Shown: positions 35,035-45,145 of the stretch, piece after piece
Numbering within the stretch: the first letter of the stretch is position 1
How the letters are laid out: every line of letters starts with the position of its first letter
NCBI GenBank assembly: GCA_018607905.1
Contig: JABBAP010000068.1
Span: 1-64,000 of the forward strand
Length of the DNA stretch: 64,000 bases
Source of the DNA: Paracoccaceae bacterium
GTDB taxonomy: Bacteria > Pseudomonadota > Alphaproteobacteria > Rhodobacterales > Rhodobacteraceae
Direction: 5' to 3'
Translations under genes and position numbers: made by a program
The notes under the pieces: generated by a model
The model's database searches: none
What the model saw: only the letters and a program-made list of their open reading frames with translations
What the model was told of the DNA's origin: nothing

Positions 35035-35059
35035 AAAAATGGGACCGCTAAAAGGCCCC
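35033..35059 (-). terminator. Terminator after trpB
   Basis: On the minus strand GGGGCC pairs with GGTCCC (one G-U) around a seven-base loop and is followed by A and seven Ts. It lies 24 bases after the trpB stop and abuts the repeat upstream of preT. Confidence 0.82.
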
Positions 35060-35082
35060 ACTCTCTCATTCCAAAATAGCGA

Positions 35083-36309
35083 TTACTCGCTGTCCATGTC
35101 CCAACCCAAATGCTTGGCGACAGTAAAGATATCTTTATCCCCACGCCCACACATGTTCATCACTAGGATATGATCCTCGGGCAATGTTGGCGCCAATTTA
35201 CGCACATGCGCCAGCGCGTGGGATGGTTCGAGCGCGGGAATAATGCCCTCAGTGCGACAGCTATACTGAAACGCCTCCAACGCCTCTGCATCCGTCACGC
35301 TCACGTACTCCGCACGACCAGATTCATGCAACCAAGAATGCTCTGGCCCGATCCCCGGATAATCCAAACCCGCAGAAATCGAATAGCCTTCCAAGATTTG
35401 ACCAGCATCATCTTGCAATAAATACGTGCGGTTCCCGTGCAAAACACCCGGCTTCCCACCTGTTAGCGACGCGCAGTGTTCCATCTTATCATTCACACCC
35501 TTACCGCCCGCCTCTACGCCGATGATGCGCACGTCTTTGTCGTCCAAAAACGGGTAAAACAGCCCCATCGCGTTTGATCCGCCACCGATGCAGGCCACCA
35601 ATGAATCGGGTAAACGGCCCTCGGCCTCCATCATTTGTTCGCGCACTTCTTTTCCGATAATGCTTTGGAAATCACGCACCATCGCAGGATACGGGTGCGG
35701 ACCAGCAACCGTACCGATGCAGTAAAACGTGTCATCCACATAGGTTACCCAATCACGCAGCGCGTCGTTCATCGCGTCTTTCAACGTGCCCCGACCAGAG
35801 GTCACAGGCACAACTTCCGCGCCCAGCAGTTTCATGCGAAACACGTTCGGCGCTTGGCGCTTAACGTCATGCGCGCCCATGTAAACGATGCACTTCAACC
35901 CGAATTTCGCACAAACCGTTGCCGTGGCTACACCGTGTTGCCCTGCACCCGTTTCCGCAATAATCCGCGTTTTACCCATGCGCCGCGCCAGCAATATTTG
36001 CCCCAACACGTTGTTAATTTTATGTGCGCCTGTGTGATTCAGCTCGTCACGCTTGTAATACACCTTCGCGCCGCCCAACTCCTCGGTCACGCGGGATGCA
36101 AAATAAAGCGGGCTTGGCCGCCCAACATAGTGCTTCCACAGATGATCCATCTCGGCCCAAAAATCAGGATCAACTTTGGCCTTCTCGTACTCTGCTTCCA
36201 GATCGAGGATCAGCGGCATCAGTGTTTCAGAGACAAACCGTCCGCCAAAATCACCAAACCGCCCGTTTTCATCGGGTCCAGACATAAAAGAATTGAGCAT
36301 ATCGTTCAT
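35083..36309 (-). CDS. trpB: Tryptophan synthase beta chain
   Basis: The 408-aa PLP enzyme joins indole and serine to make tryptophan. The PLP lysine is Lys97 in [10 protein letters not shown]; the phosphate loop [10 protein letters not shown] and [15 protein letters not shown] (substrate glutamate) are present. ATG at 36309 follows GGAGG by eight bases. trpF lies upstream in the same direction, separated by a GNAT gene and a 142-base gap. trpA is not in the window. Confidence 0.96.
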   Translation of the reverse strand: MNDMLNSFMSGPDENGRFGDFGGRFVSETLMPLILDLEAEYEKAKVDPDFWAEMDHLWKHYVGRPSPLYFASRVTEELGGAKVYYKRDELNHTGAHKINNVLGQILLARRMGKTRIIAETGAGQHGVATATVCAKFGLKCIVYMGAHDVKRQAPNVFRMKLLGAEVVPVTSGRGTLKDAMNDALRDWVTYVDDTFYCIGTVAGPHPYPAMVRDFQSIIGKEVREQMMEAEGRLPDSLVACIGGGSNAMGLFYPFLDDKDVRIIGVEAGGKGVNDKMEHCASLTGGKPGVLHGNRTYLLQDDAGQILEGYSISAGLDYPGIGPEHSWLHESGRAEYVSVTDAEALEAFQYSCRTEGIIPALEPSHALAHVRKLAPTLPEDHILVMNMCGRGDKDIFTVAKHLGWDMDSE

Positions 36310-36451
36310 AAGATGGCCTCCAAGGGTGCAGTCCATGATCTAACCCGCCTCCCCTAAGGGGTAAAGACCCCAACACGGGTCAAAGACGAACATTTATCTA
36401 GATACCGCTCCATTGGGCAAAACGGTCTAACCCAATTTCCCCAAACGCGGC

Positions 36452-36901
36452 TCAATCCAAACTGTATTTGAACCCATTGTGGCTCACACTAAAGCCGACA
36501 CCACGATAAAATCGCTCCGTCGCTTCGCGATCTTTATGCGCCACCAATTGCACAGCGCGACAGCCCAAACCACGCGCCCGCTCAAACGCGTCTTCGATCA
36601 GCAACTTACCAATACCTTGCCCGCGCAAATCACTTGCGACACGGACATCTTCAATCTGCCCACGCCGCAATCCATTTAGCGACAGCCCCTCAATTGCATT
36701 CAGCTGATACCCTGCCACAACGCGACCGTCTGTTTCGCCGACAACAATCACCGCCATCGGATCCGCAGCAACACGGCGAAACACATCCACATAGACTCCA
36801 GCCGCCGCCGTTTCCCGCGCCGCGCCGATCTCATCATCTTTTAACAAATCAACAAAATCTTTCACATCCGCCTCGGTGGCTCCGCGAAAGGTAATGCTCA
36901 C
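36452..36901 (-). CDS. GNAT-family N-acetyltransferase
   Basis: The 149-aa protein has the GNAT acetyl-CoA loop [18 protein letters not shown] (Q/R-x-x-G-x-G/A, about residues 88-105) and the following [20 protein letters not shown] helix/strand. The C-terminus [19 protein letters not shown] is typical of small-molecule acetyltransferases. Its ATG overlaps the trpF stop (ATGA), so it is expressed with the tryptophan genes. Substrate unknown. Confidence 0.87.
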   Translation of the reverse strand: MSITFRGATEADVKDFVDLLKDDEIGAARETAAAGVYVDVFRRVAADPMAVIVVGETDGRVVAGYQLNAIEGLSLNGLRRGQIEDVRVASDLRGQGIGKLLIEDAFERARGLGCRAVQLVAHKDREATERFYRGVGFSVSHNGFKYSLD

Positions 36902-37530
36902 GATTGAACCGCTTGCATGAACGCAGCAATCTTCGCCGCATCTTTCACACCCGGTGCACTCTCAACCGCGCTCGATAAATCCAGCTGCTGCGCGCCTGTA
37001 ATCCGCACAGCTTCAGCAGCATTCTCGGCCGTTAAACCACCCGCCAACATCCAAGGAACCGCCCACCGACGCCCGCCAATCAAACGCCAGTCAAACGCCA
37101 CGCCATTGCCACCCGGCAAATCTGCGCCTTTGGGCGCCTTAGTATCCACCAAAATCTGATCCGCCACCCGCGCGTATTCAGTCAGCTTCGGCAAATCGCT
37201 TTCATCGGCAACGCCCACCGCCTTCATCACAGGCAACCCGAAACGATCCTTAACTTGCGCCACACGTTCAGGCGACTCCGCGCCATGCAGCTGCAACATG
37301 TCTATCGGAACTTCCGCCAAAATCGCATCCAACTCTGCATCCGTTGCATTCACCGTTAACGCTACTTTGCAAACGCCATCTGCCACACCCAACGCTAATT
37401 CCCGCGCCAAGGGAAACGCTACATTTCGGGGGGATTTTTCAAAGAAAACAAACCCAACATAGGCCGCTCCCGCCCCGACAGCTGCATCAATCGTTGCAGG
37501 TGTAGACAAGCCGCAGATTTTAACTTTCAT
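36898..37530 (-). CDS. trpF: Phosphoribosylanthranilate isomerase
   Basis: The 210-aa TIM-barrel enzyme performs the Amadori rearrangement in tryptophan synthesis. [14 protein letters not shown] with the catalytic cysteine opens the protein; [14 protein letters not shown] and VDTKAPKG follow, and [16 protein letters not shown] near residue 160 binds phosphate. It lies between lapA and the GNAT gene, as commonly seen near trpB in this order. Confidence 0.94.
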   Translation of the reverse strand: MKVKICGLSTPATIDAAVGAGAAYVGFVFFEKSPRNVAFPLARELALGVADGVCKVALTVNATDAELDAILAEVPIDMLQLHGAESPERVAQVKDRFGLPVMKAVGVADESDLPKLTEYARVADQILVDTKAPKGADLPGGNGVAFDWRLIGGRRWAVPWMLAGGLTAENAAEAVRITGAQQLDLSSAVESAPGVKDAAKIAAFMQAVQS

Positions 37531-37572
37531 GTTTATGTCCTATTCGAACAGGCGCGCTGGAAAATTAAATGT

Positions 37573-37914
37573 TTACTCAATCAACGCCAGCACATCATCC
37601 GTCGACTCGCCAGATTTCGCCTTCAGAACCTTCACTTCGCGTTCCAGACGGTGCACTTCTTTGCCCTTTTTGGACAGGTCATGGCGGTATTTAAACTCGC
37701 GCATCCATTCCCAAACAAAGCCGATCAACAACCCCGCAACGATCCCCAAAAAGATCACCAAAAACAACGGCATCGTCAAACTGCCTGTCAGACCAAAAGG
37801 CGCGGCCAATTCATCAGGCATCAGGCGCAGCGTCACCATTTCGCGGTTCGCCAGCGCAACGATGATCAGCCCAAGACCGATCACTGCTAAAAACAAATAT
37901 CGTATGTAACGCAT
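37573..37914 (-). CDS. lapA: LapA-domain inner-membrane protein
   Basis: The 113-aa protein has two membrane helices (about residues 5-20 and 45-65), the conserved ANREMVTLRL between them, and a C-terminal cytoplasmic coiled coil (KKGKEVHRLEREVKVLKAK). This matches LapA/YciS, which in E. coli works with LapB in lipopolysaccharide assembly control. The second of two adjacent ATGs is chosen for its spacing from GAGG. It sits between ihfB and trpF. Confidence 0.85.
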   Translation of the reverse strand: MRYIRYLFLAVIGLGLIIVALANREMVTLRLMPDELAAPFGLTGSLTMPLFLVIFLGIVAGLLIGFVWEWMREFKYRHDLSKKGKEVHRLEREVKVLKAKSGESTDDVLALIE

Positions 37915-37982
37915 CATCAGCCTCGTCCTATCTGCATCTTGCATGTAACGCCAAATTGCACAGATGCAAGACGCACGCCGCC

Positions 37983-38264
37983 TTAGCTGCCGTTTAAGCG
38001 ATCACGCAACAATTTGCCGGTTTTAAAGAATGGCACATGTTTTTCGTCCACCTGCACAGATTCGCCCGTACGTGGATTGCGGCCAACCCTAGCATCGCGT
38101 TTTTTGACCGAAAATGCGCCAAACCCGCGCAATTCAACACGGTCGCCATCGGCCAATGCTTCGATAATTTCATTAAATACTGTAGAAACAATGCGCTCTA
38201 CGTCGCGCTGGTACAAATGTGGGTTTGCTTCGGCAATTTTTTCCACGAGTTCCGAACGTATCAT
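37983..38264 (-). CDS. ihfB: Integration host factor subunit beta
   Basis: The 93-aa DNA-bending protein starts [17 protein letters not shown] and carries the arm motif [20 protein letters not shown] followed by [11 protein letters not shown], where the proline intercalates into DNA. GGGAGG lies upstream of the ATG. With IHF-alpha it bends DNA for recombination and transcription. Position downstream of rpsA and sppA fits the order's conserved layout. Confidence 0.95.
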   Translation of the reverse strand: MIRSELVEKIAEANPHLYQRDVERIVSTVFNEIIEALADGDRVELRGFGAFSVKKRDARVGRNPRTGESVQVDEKHVPFFKTGKLLRDRLNGS

Positions 38265-38327
38265 AAACTAATATCCTCCCAAGGTGCGGCCTTATACTGG
38301 CTCAGCTAACACAGGAGTTTACAGAAA

Positions 38328-39245
38328 TTACTTTGCGATGGAATAGAGCCGTGGCCCTGATTTCCCTGAAATACGCTCTAAGGTGCCGTTTTTGAGCAGA
38401 AATTTTCCAACGGGTCCCAAAAACCCTCCCTCTTCATACTCCAGAACGTATTGATCAACAGGAAGCCCCTCTTCAACCGAATCGTGCGAATCGAGGTATT
38501 GTGTCGCCACATCAAAGCCGCCAATCGCATCAATCAGCCCTAGTTTCAGCGCCATTCGCCCTGTGAAAACGCCGCCATTTGCCACGTTATCCAGCTTTGC
38601 ACCGCTCAATCCACGGCGTTCCTCCACCAGATCGCGGAACCAGATAAAACTCTCGTCAATCAAGGCCTGTTCCGCAGCGCGTGCCTCTGGCGATGTCTTG
38701 CGAAACGGCGATGGTCCGCCCTTGATATCGGATGATCGGATTGTCTGCATGGTCACGCCCAGTTTGGTCAGCAAATCAGACACATCAGGGTATTCCATGA
38801 TCACACCGATGGAGCCCGTAATCGTATTGCCCCGCGCAATAATATGATCCGTGCCAATCGCCGCGATATACCCACCAGATGCGGCCACTTCGCCTAGCAC
38901 CGAAACCACAGGTTTCTTTTCTGCGATCTTACGCAGACGTTCATACACCGCTTCGGACCCAACAGTTGTTCCACCAGGGCTGCTAATGGTCAGGATAAGG
39001 GCTTTGGCATTGTCGTTTTCCTCAACCTTTTTCAAGGTCGCCTCCAACACAGGATCATCATAAATGACACCCGTTAAATCCACACGCGCAATGTGATCTC
39101 CGAACCGTGGTCCGCCGCCAAACCACGCGCCGATAACGCCTAGTAAAACAAACACACCCAGCGTTACAAACACACCGCGCCAAAACGCAGAGCGGCGCCA
39201 TTTCCGGCGCCGCTCTTCATAGAAATCGCGTTCAAGAGCTTCCAT
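38328..39245 (-). CDS. sppA: Signal peptide peptidase SppA, short form
   Basis: The 305-aa serine protease is membrane-anchored by a helix at about residues 22-42. The Ser-Lys dyad is Ser123 (EVAASGGYIAA) and Lys175 (SSDIKGGPSPFR). It degrades leftover signal peptides in the inner membrane. Length fits the single-domain bacterial form rather than the double-length E. coli enzyme. GGAGAG precedes the ATG. It lies 27 bases after rpsA. Confidence 0.93.
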   Translation of the reverse strand: MEALERDFYEERRRKWRRSAFWRGVFVTLGVFVLLGVIGAWFGGGPRFGDHIARVDLTGVIYDDPVLEATLKKVEENDNAKALILTISSPGGTTVGSEAVYERLRKIAEKKPVVSVLGEVAASGGYIAAIGTDHIIARGNTITGSIGVIMEYPDVSDLLTKLGVTMQTIRSSDIKGGPSPFRKTSPEARAAEQALIDESFIWFRDLVEERRGLSGAKLDNVANGGVFTGRMALKLGLIDAIGGFDVATQYLDSHDSVEEGLPVDQYVLEYEEGGFLGPVGKFLLKNGTLERISGKSGPRLYSIAK

Positions 39246-39272
39246 TGGTCTCTCCTTCCCGCAAATTCATTT

Positions 39273-40958
39273 TTACTCGTCGTCTTGACCTTTGAGGGCC
39301 GCGCCGAGGATATCACCCAAAGACGCACCAGAGTCAGAGGAACCGTACTGTTGTACCGCTTCTTTCTCTTCTGCAATCTCACGTGCTTTGATCGACAGAC
39401 CAAGGCGACGTGTGGATTTATCAATGTTGGTTACGCGCGCATCAATGCTGTCACCAACCGAGAAACGCTCTGGGCGCTGCTCTGCACGGTCACGAGACAA
39501 GTCGGAACGACGGATGAATGATTTCATGCCTTCGTGCTCAACTTCGATGCCACCTTCTTCGATGGACGTTACTGTCACAGTCACAACCGCGCCGCGCTTA
39601 ACGCCAGCTGTTGCATCTGCGAACGGATCGCCGTCCAACGCTTTGATGGACAAGGAAATACGCTCTTTTTCAGCATCAATGTCAGTCACAACCGCTTTAA
39701 CGATGTCGCCTTTGGCATAGTCAGCCATAGCTTCTTCGCCAGAACGATCCCAGTCCAGATCGGACAAGTGAACCATACCATCGATATCGCCGTCCAAACC
39801 AACGAACAGGCCGAATTCAGTGATGTTCTTAACTTCACCTTCAACTTCTGTGCCAATTGGGAATGCAGTTTCGAAGTTCTGCCAAGGGTTGCCCTGCGTT
39901 TGTTTCAGGCCAAGGGACACACGACGCTTAACGCTGTCGATTTCCAGAACCATAACTTCAACTTCTTGCGAAGTAGAAACGATCTTGCCTGGGTGTACGT
40001 TCTTCTTGGTCCAAGACATTTCAGACACGTGAACCAAACCTTCAACACCGGCTTCCAGCTCAACAAATGCGCCGTAATCCGTGATGTTAGTAACGCGGCC
40101 CATGTGAACGGATTCAAGTGGGTAACGTGCTTCAACATCGCCCCAAGGATCGTCCTGCAGCTGTTTCATGCCAAGGGAGATACGGTGGGTTTCTTTGTTG
40201 ATCTTGATCACCTGAACTTTGATCGTTTCACCGATTGTCAGGATTTCAGATGGGTGGTTCACACGACGCCATGCCATGTCAGTCACGTGCAACAGGCCGT
40301 CTACACCGCCCAGATCGACGAATGCGCCGTATTCAGTGATGTTCTTAACAACACCGTCGACTGTTTCGCCCTCGGACAGGTTACCAACGATTTCTGCGCG
40401 CTGTTCTGCACGAGATTCTTCAAGGATAGCACGACGAGAAACAACGATGTTGCCCCGACGACGGTCCATTTTCAGAACTTGGAACGGCTGTGCCATCCCC
40501 ATCAATGGGCCCGCATCGCGTACAGGGCGTACGTCCACTTGGGAGCCTGGCAAGAACGCAACCGCGCCGCCCAGATCCACAGTGAAACCACCTTTAACAC
40601 GACCAAAGATTGCGCCTTCAACGCGCTCTTCTGCTTCGTATGCTTTCTCAAGACGATCCCAAGCTTCTTCACGACGTGCTTTGTCGCGTGAAATAACCGC
40701 TTCACCTTTCGCGTTTTCAACACGTTCGAGGTAAACCTCTACGTTGTCGCCAACTTCGATTTCTGGTGGCTGGCCTGGGGCCGCAAATTCTTTAAGGTCA
40801 ACACGGCCTTCCATTTTGTAGCCGATGTCGATGATCGCTTGGCCGGCTTCAATCGCCAGTACCAAACCTTTTACAACCGAACCTTCGTCCGGTGTGTCAA
40901 TTTCAAAGCTCTCAGCTAAGAGGGCTTCAAAGTCTTCCATTGTCGCGTTAGCGCTCAT
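39273..40958 (-). CDS. rpsA: 30S ribosomal protein S1
   Basis: The 561-aa protein has six S1 RNA-binding repeats starting near residues 24, 110, 195, 280, 367 and 453. The repeats with ITEYGAFVDLGGVDGLLHV, ITDYGAFVELEAGVEGLVHV and ITEFGLFVGLDGDIDGMVHL are the clearest. S1 binds mRNA leaders on the 30S subunit. The tail is short and acidic (GAALKGQDDE). Several long antisense frames inside it are shadows of its biased codons. Confidence 0.96.
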   Translation of the reverse strand: MSANATMEDFEALLAESFEIDTPDEGSVVKGLVLAIEAGQAIIDIGYKMEGRVDLKEFAAPGQPPEIEVGDNVEVYLERVENAKGEAVISRDKARREEAWDRLEKAYEAEERVEGAIFGRVKGGFTVDLGGAVAFLPGSQVDVRPVRDAGPLMGMAQPFQVLKMDRRRGNIVVSRRAILEESRAEQRAEIVGNLSEGETVDGVVKNITEYGAFVDLGGVDGLLHVTDMAWRRVNHPSEILTIGETIKVQVIKINKETHRISLGMKQLQDDPWGDVEARYPLESVHMGRVTNITDYGAFVELEAGVEGLVHVSEMSWTKKNVHPGKIVSTSQEVEVMVLEIDSVKRRVSLGLKQTQGNPWQNFETAFPIGTEVEGEVKNITEFGLFVGLDGDIDGMVHLSDLDWDRSGEEAMADYAKGDIVKAVVTDIDAEKERISLSIKALDGDPFADATAGVKRGAVVTVTVTSIEEGGIEVEHEGMKSFIRRSDLSRDRAEQRPERFSVGDSIDARVTNIDKSTRRLGLSIKAREIAEEKEAVQQYGSSDSGASLGDILGAALKGQDDE

Positions 40959-41181
40959 ATTTGTATCCTTACAGTCGTTTTTTCTGGCCGCGCGGTTGGT
41001 CCCACGGGTCTTTGGGTTTCATTACCCGTGACAAACAAAATGAGTTTCGCTCAAACACACAAAGGGCCGGAGATTTCCAGCCCTGCTCAACTCATCGGCG
41101 TTATACCCGCCACCGCTTGTCACGATTGACGCGCGTATATGGGGAATCACGCCGGAGGGCAAGAGAAATGAGGTTAATCCG
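40959..41181 (-). promoter_or_regulatory. rpsA leader and upstream gap
   Basis: This 223-base gap holds no gene. A stem CACGGGT (41003-41009) with ACCCGTG (41024-41030) lies about 45 bases before the rpsA start and may belong to its 5' leader. A weaker hairpin at 41064-41083, followed on the minus strand by TTTGTGT, may end the upstream VOC gene. S1 autoregulation through the leader is possible but not shown. Confidence 0.4.
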
Positions 41182-41598
41182 TTACCCGTCCCGACCCGGT
41201 TCTTTTGGATCAGCCGAAAACAACGCGATCTTGTTTCCCTGCGGGTCGCGAAGATAACTCACATAAAAATGCGGCCCGTAGGATGCACGGAAATTGGGCT
41301 GGCCCTCGTCCGCTCCGCCAGCAGCAAGGGCAGCAGCATGAAGCATGCGAACTTGGCTTTGACTGGTCGCCTCAAATGCGACCATGGCTCCGTTCCCTGC
41401 CGACGCTGGGCCACCATCAAAGGTCGGCTTAACATAGAAATCGGGTGAAACAGGCGCCTGCCCATCGGGCACAGGCAGCACGTAACTCAGACCCTCAGGC
41501 CCCTCCGTCAGCCCATAACCGAGCGCGGGCAAGAACGCCGAATAAAACCGTTTCGCGCGCGCGATGTCATCAGCACCGACAGTGACGTAAGCAATCAT
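41182..41598 (-). CDS. VOC (glyoxalase-like) family protein
   Basis: The 138-aa protein fits the vicinal-oxygen-chelate fold: opening IAYVTVGADDIARAKRFYSA and closing FYVSYLRDPQGNKIALFS with the usual DPxGN turn. Members are metal-dependent dioxygenases, lyases or resistance proteins; the substrate cannot be told. It stands alone between rpsA and the AGCS symporter. Confidence 0.85.
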   Translation of the reverse strand: MIAYVTVGADDIARAKRFYSAFLPALGYGLTEGPEGLSYVLPVPDGQAPVSPDFYVKPTFDGGPASAGNGAMVAFEATSQSQVRMLHAAALAAGGADEGQPNFRASYGPHFYVSYLRDPQGNKIALFSADPKEPGRDG

Positions 41599-41670
41599 TC
41601 TGGATATTCCTTATTGCGATCTTGGCACATGTTTACTGCATTTTTGGTACGCAACAAACTGTAACCCACA

Positions 41671-41699
41671 AAAAAGCCCCCCCGACCAGAAGGGGTGCT
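41671..41699 (-). terminator. Terminator after the AGCS symporter
   Basis: On the minus strand a C-rich arm (AGCACCCC) pairs with GGGG(G)GGCT around an eight-base loop, followed by TTTTTTG, about 20 bases past the symporter stop. Confidence 0.8.
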
Positions 41700-41720
41700 C
41701 CATTTCTTATTCCAACACGC

Positions 41721-43223
41721 TTAGTGGTCGTAGCGTTTAATCTCACCACTTGCCAAACGCGCCTTATAGCTCAGCATTTCGCGGCGCACGATTGGCGCTA
41801 GGAAATACAATCCCAAAATATTTGGCACACAGATCAAGAACACCAACGCATCCGAAATATCCAAGATTGGCCCAAGCTGCACCATGCACCCAAGGGCAAC
41901 AAACGCACAGAAGATCAGCTTATAAATCGTCTGTCCCAACTGCGCTTCACCAAACAAATAGGTCCAGCCCTTCAGCCCGTAATATGACCAAGAGATCATG
42001 GTCGAGAACGCAAACAACAGCGCCCCAAAGGCCAGTGGCACTGGGAACCAGCTAATCTGGCGCTCAAACGCTGCAGAGGTCATCGCAACACCTGTCGCAT
42101 CGCCCGCAAAGTTTGGATCCGCAACTTGGCTTGTTCCAATCACCAACGCCGTAATCGTACAGATTACGATGGTATCAATGAACGGCTCTAGCAAAGAAAC
42201 GTAACCTTCCGTAACCGGCTCAGGTGTGCGAACCGCTGCGTGTGCGATTGATGCAGAACCAATGCCCGCCTCGTTTGAGAACACCGCCCGTTGAAAGCCG
42301 ATGATCAATGCGCCAATTGCACCGCCTTGAACACCAGCACCCGTGAACGCGCCCGAAAAGATGTTGCCAATCGCGGCAGGAATAGAAGCGTAGTTCATCA
42401 AGATCACGATGATCGCAAACAGGCAGTAGAAAATCGCCATGAACGGAACAACCTTTTCGGTCACACGCGCGATGGATTTGATCCCACCGATGATCACTGC
42501 AAACACAACAATCGCCAGTATCAAGCCAACCAGCCACCCCAAGCCATCCAGCGCACCACCTGCAACTGTGTTCAGCTGCACATAGGCTTGATTGGATTGG
42601 AACATGTTGCCGATGCCAAGCGCACCAATGAAAATACCAATGGCATAAAACGTGCCCATGAACTTACCAAAGCCAGCCATGCCGCGCTCCTCAAAGCCCT
42701 TTTTCATGTAATACATTGGCCCACCCGAAACGGAGCCATCAGGGTTTTCGTTGCGATATTTCACACCAAGCGTACATTCCACAAACTTGGTCGACATGCC
42801 CAGAAACCCAGCGACAATCAGCCAGAAGGTTGCGCCCGCGCCGCCAATTGTAACCGCGACAGCTACACCGCCGATGTTACCGATCCCAACTGTGCCAGAA
42901 ACCGCAGTTGCCAGCGCCTGAAAGTGTGAAACCTCGCCAGGGCTGTCTGGATCAGCGTAATCGCCACGCACCAAATGAATGGCGTGTTTAAACCCGCTGA
43001 CGTTCACAAATCCCATGTAGAACGTAAAGAAAACCGCACCGATCACCAGCCACAGCACCACAACAGGTAACTGCGCTCCAAAGAGCGGAATTTTAAAGAA
43101 TACAAAACTGCCAATAGCCGAGGCAATGGGCGCAGTTGCTTGGTTAATCGCGTCATCAAATCCTGCATGTGCAGGCAAGGAATACAGAAAAACCGCTATC
43201 AAAGTTACAAATAATCTATTCAT
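41721..43223 (-). CDS. Alanine/glycine:cation symporter (AGCS family)
   Basis: The 500-aa membrane protein has a possible cleaved or re-entrant N-terminal segment (first about 20 residues) and around ten further helices. AGCS landmarks: ALATAVSGTVGIGNIGGVAV near residue 105, GGPMYYMKKGFEERG near 165, and FSNEAGIGSASIAHAAV near 315. It imports alanine or glycine with Na+ or H+. GAGGGA precedes the ATG, and a terminator follows. It breaks the usual cmk-rpsA linkage together with neighbouring genes. Confidence 0.92.
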   Translation of the reverse strand: MNRLFVTLIAVFLYSLPAHAGFDDAINQATAPIASAIGSFVFFKIPLFGAQLPVVVLWLVIGAVFFTFYMGFVNVSGFKHAIHLVRGDYADPDSPGEVSHFQALATAVSGTVGIGNIGGVAVAVTIGGAGATFWLIVAGFLGMSTKFVECTLGVKYRNENPDGSVSGGPMYYMKKGFEERGMAGFGKFMGTFYAIGIFIGALGIGNMFQSNQAYVQLNTVAGGALDGLGWLVGLILAIVVFAVIIGGIKSIARVTEKVVPFMAIFYCLFAIIVILMNYASIPAAIGNIFSGAFTGAGVQGGAIGALIIGFQRAVFSNEAGIGSASIAHAAVRTPEPVTEGYVSLLEPFIDTIVICTITALVIGTSQVADPNFAGDATGVAMTSAAFERQISWFPVPLAFGALLFAFSTMISWSYYGLKGWTYLFGEAQLGQTIYKLIFCAFVALGCMVQLGPILDISDALVFLICVPNILGLYFLAPIVRREMLSYKARLASGEIKRYDH

Positions 43224-43276
43224 AATAGTCCCTCATTTTCGTTTGAGTTTTGGGTCTTTGGCACAGGCCAGACCGT

Positions 43277-43711
43277 TTAGGGTACAACGACAACTGGTAC
43301 AGGTGACGTTTGGACAAGGTTGCCAGCAACGCTGCCAAACAGCAGGGATTTGATTCCAGATTGCCCACGACGCCCAATAACGATCTGCTGGACACCATGC
43401 TTTTCCGCCAGCTTGATCAGCGTTTCAGCAGGTGGCCCATGGCGCACTACGGTTTCACATTCGATCCCTTCCGCCTTCAACAACGCGGCCGCAGGTTCAA
43501 CCACACTGGATGTCGCGCGTTCAATTTCTTGCTCGCGGCGCACATGGCGTTCTGCGTTTTCTTCGGGGGTATTGAATGAATAGGGCGACCACTCGATCAC
43601 ATAGGTCACAATCAGTTTGGCACCGCCTAACTTGGCCCGCTCACTTGCGTACTGCAAAGCGCGGTTGCCTCCCTCGCTTCCATCTACTGCTACTAAGACT
43701 GAATTCGACAT
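43277..43711 (-). CDS. Universal stress protein (UspA family)
   Basis: The 144-aa protein starts SVLVAVDGSEGGNRALQYA and ends with the ATP-binding type motif IGRRGQSGIKSLLFGSVAGN (G-x2-G-x9-G-S), then SPVPVVVV. ATG at 43711 follows AAAGGAA; an earlier in-frame ATG has no family sequence after it. Such proteins act in stress survival in the cytoplasm. It lies 53 bases upstream of the symporter gene and may be co-expressed. Confidence 0.92.
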   Translation of the reverse strand: MSNSVLVAVDGSEGGNRALQYASERAKLGGAKLIVTYVIEWSPYSFNTPEENAERHVRREQEIERATSSVVEPAAALLKAEGIECETVVRHGPPAETLIKLAEKHGVQQIVIGRRGQSGIKSLLFGSVAGNLVQTSPVPVVVVP

Positions 43712-43842
43712 TTCGTTCCTTTCCCTGTTTGATGACACGGAGGAACTCGAGCATTGGTAGAGCGAAAGTTCCACTTGCAACCGTAGTGTTGATTAATTTC
43801 GCATTTATGGCAAGTTTTTCGTATCGGAGCCCGAATACCTCG

Positions 43843-44364
43843 CTACAATTCTTGCCCCTTCTTGCGCAATTCTTCAAACAATTCTTGGTAAATTCCGTTG
43901 CTATCCCCGCCACCAAATACCTGTGCGCCACCTGAGTAGGCCTGCCCATAGGTCCTTGCCACATTGATCGTTTGCACCAACGCCGACAGCAATTGATCCT
44001 TTTTCAGCGGCGATAACGGATGAATAAACACACCCCACAACCGCCCCTGTGCCACCGCGTAACGCGCATCTAGCGCACTGTCGAAATTGGCTTGCAGCAC
44101 CCGCAGCAACTCGCCCTGCGTCATGCCCTCTGCAGACCGAATAGGCACCATCGCCCGCATTCGATCCGCCGCAGAATCCGCGATCACGATCACAGGAATA
44201 CCAGCCAACGTCATTTCAATCGCATTTTGTGACGCGCGCGCATCGGGATCGATTGTTAACAAAATTTCGCCCATCCGCGCCATGGTCATCGGCGGTTCAA
44301 CGTCTTGTGCTTGGGCAGCCCCCACACTGGCAAGAACTGCCACTAAAATTAGGAAAACACGCAT
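43843..44364 (-). CDS. Exported protein of unknown function
   Basis: I do not recognise a named family. The 173-aa protein has a signal peptide (residues 1-19, VLASVGAAQAQ), then MARMGEILLTIDPDARASQ, a hydrophobic strand IPVIVIADSAADRMRAMVP, and an amphipathic helix GMTQGELLRVLQANFDSALD. It ends with a glycine-rich linker (AYSGGAQVFGGGDSNG) and a charged helix. The fold could be a small alpha/beta chaperone-like domain in the periplasm. AAAGG lies upstream of the start. It is adjacent to cmk but separated by 73 bases. Confidence 0.75.
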   Translation of the reverse strand: MRVFLILVAVLASVGAAQAQDVEPPMTMARMGEILLTIDPDARASQNAIEMTLAGIPVIVIADSAADRMRAMVPIRSAEGMTQGELLRVLQANFDSALDARYAVAQGRLWGVFIHPLSPLKKDQLLSALVQTINVARTYGQAYSGGAQVFGGGDSNGIYQELFEELRKKGQEL

Positions 44365-44437
44365 GATCAGACCTTTCAGATAAGGAGTCTCCCAACCTTA
44401 CCCCAGCCCCGCCAAATCCAAAATGAAGTTTAGGTGA

Positions 44438-45067
44438 TTAGGCGCGCGCCGTATCCACTGCCTCTATCGCGGCGGCAATTGCAGCCTCGATCGACATTTC
44501 CGACGTGTCCAAAACAACGGCATCTGACGCCGCTGCCAAAGGCGCAACATCGCGTTCGCTGTCGCGTGCATCACGGGCTTTTACGTCTTCCAGAACTGTC
44601 TCAAAATCTGTTTCTTCGCCCCGCGCCGCCAATTCTTTGAACCGCCGCTCCGCACGGATTTCGGCACTTGCTGTTACAAATAATTTCACATCCGCATTCG
44701 GGCAAATCACCGTGCCAATATCGCGCCCATCCAAAACAGCCCCGCCAGAACGCGCAGCGAATTCGCGCTGAAACACGACCAACGCTTCACGTACTTCTGG
44801 AATAACCGCAACTTTGCTCGCCGCTTGCGCCACGGCTGCCGTGCGCAGATCATCGCGTTCCAAATCCGCAATATCCACTTGCGTCGCCAATGCAATTACG
44901 GCTGCTTCATCCAACGCCGGTCCGATTTTTTCAAGCGCCACGCGGCCAACAACACGATACAGCAACCCCGTGTCCAAATGCGCAAACCCAAACCGGTCCG
45001 CTACGGCTTTTGAAACGGTGCCTTTACCTGCTGCTGCAGGCCCATCTATCGCGACTATAAAACTCAT
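44438..45067 (-). CDS. cmk: Cytidylate kinase
   Basis: The 209-aa kinase phosphorylates CMP/dCMP. It begins with the P-loop [20 protein letters not shown] and contains HLDTGLLYR and [19 protein letters not shown], which contact the nucleotide. It follows aroA in the same direction, the conserved alphaproteobacterial order, but rpsA is about 3.5 kb further on rather than adjacent. Confidence 0.95.
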   Translation of the reverse strand: MSFIVAIDGPAAAGKGTVSKAVADRFGFAHLDTGLLYRVVGRVALEKIGPALDEAAVIALATQVDIADLERDDLRTAAVAQAASKVAVIPEVREALVVFQREFAARSGGAVLDGRDIGTVICPNADVKLFVTASAEIRAERRFKELAARGEETDFETVLEDVKARDARDSERDVAPLAAASDAVVLDTSEMSIEAAIAAAIEAVDTARA

Positions 45068-45145
45068 TGGCCAAACTTTCGGCTAAAATGTGATCCCTGC
45101 GCAGACTTTACCCAAGCCAGCATCAAATGGGAATTCGTAATCTGC

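Noticed and set aside
39534-40691. 385-codon open frame on the plus strand opposite rpsA
   Set aside because: It is antisense to a clear six-domain S1 protein, shows no family motif, and follows from biased codon use of a highly expressed gene.
43740-43790. Stretch with GGTAGAGC that looks like a tRNA D-arm
   Set aside because: No acceptor stem, anticodon arm or T-arm can be formed around it.
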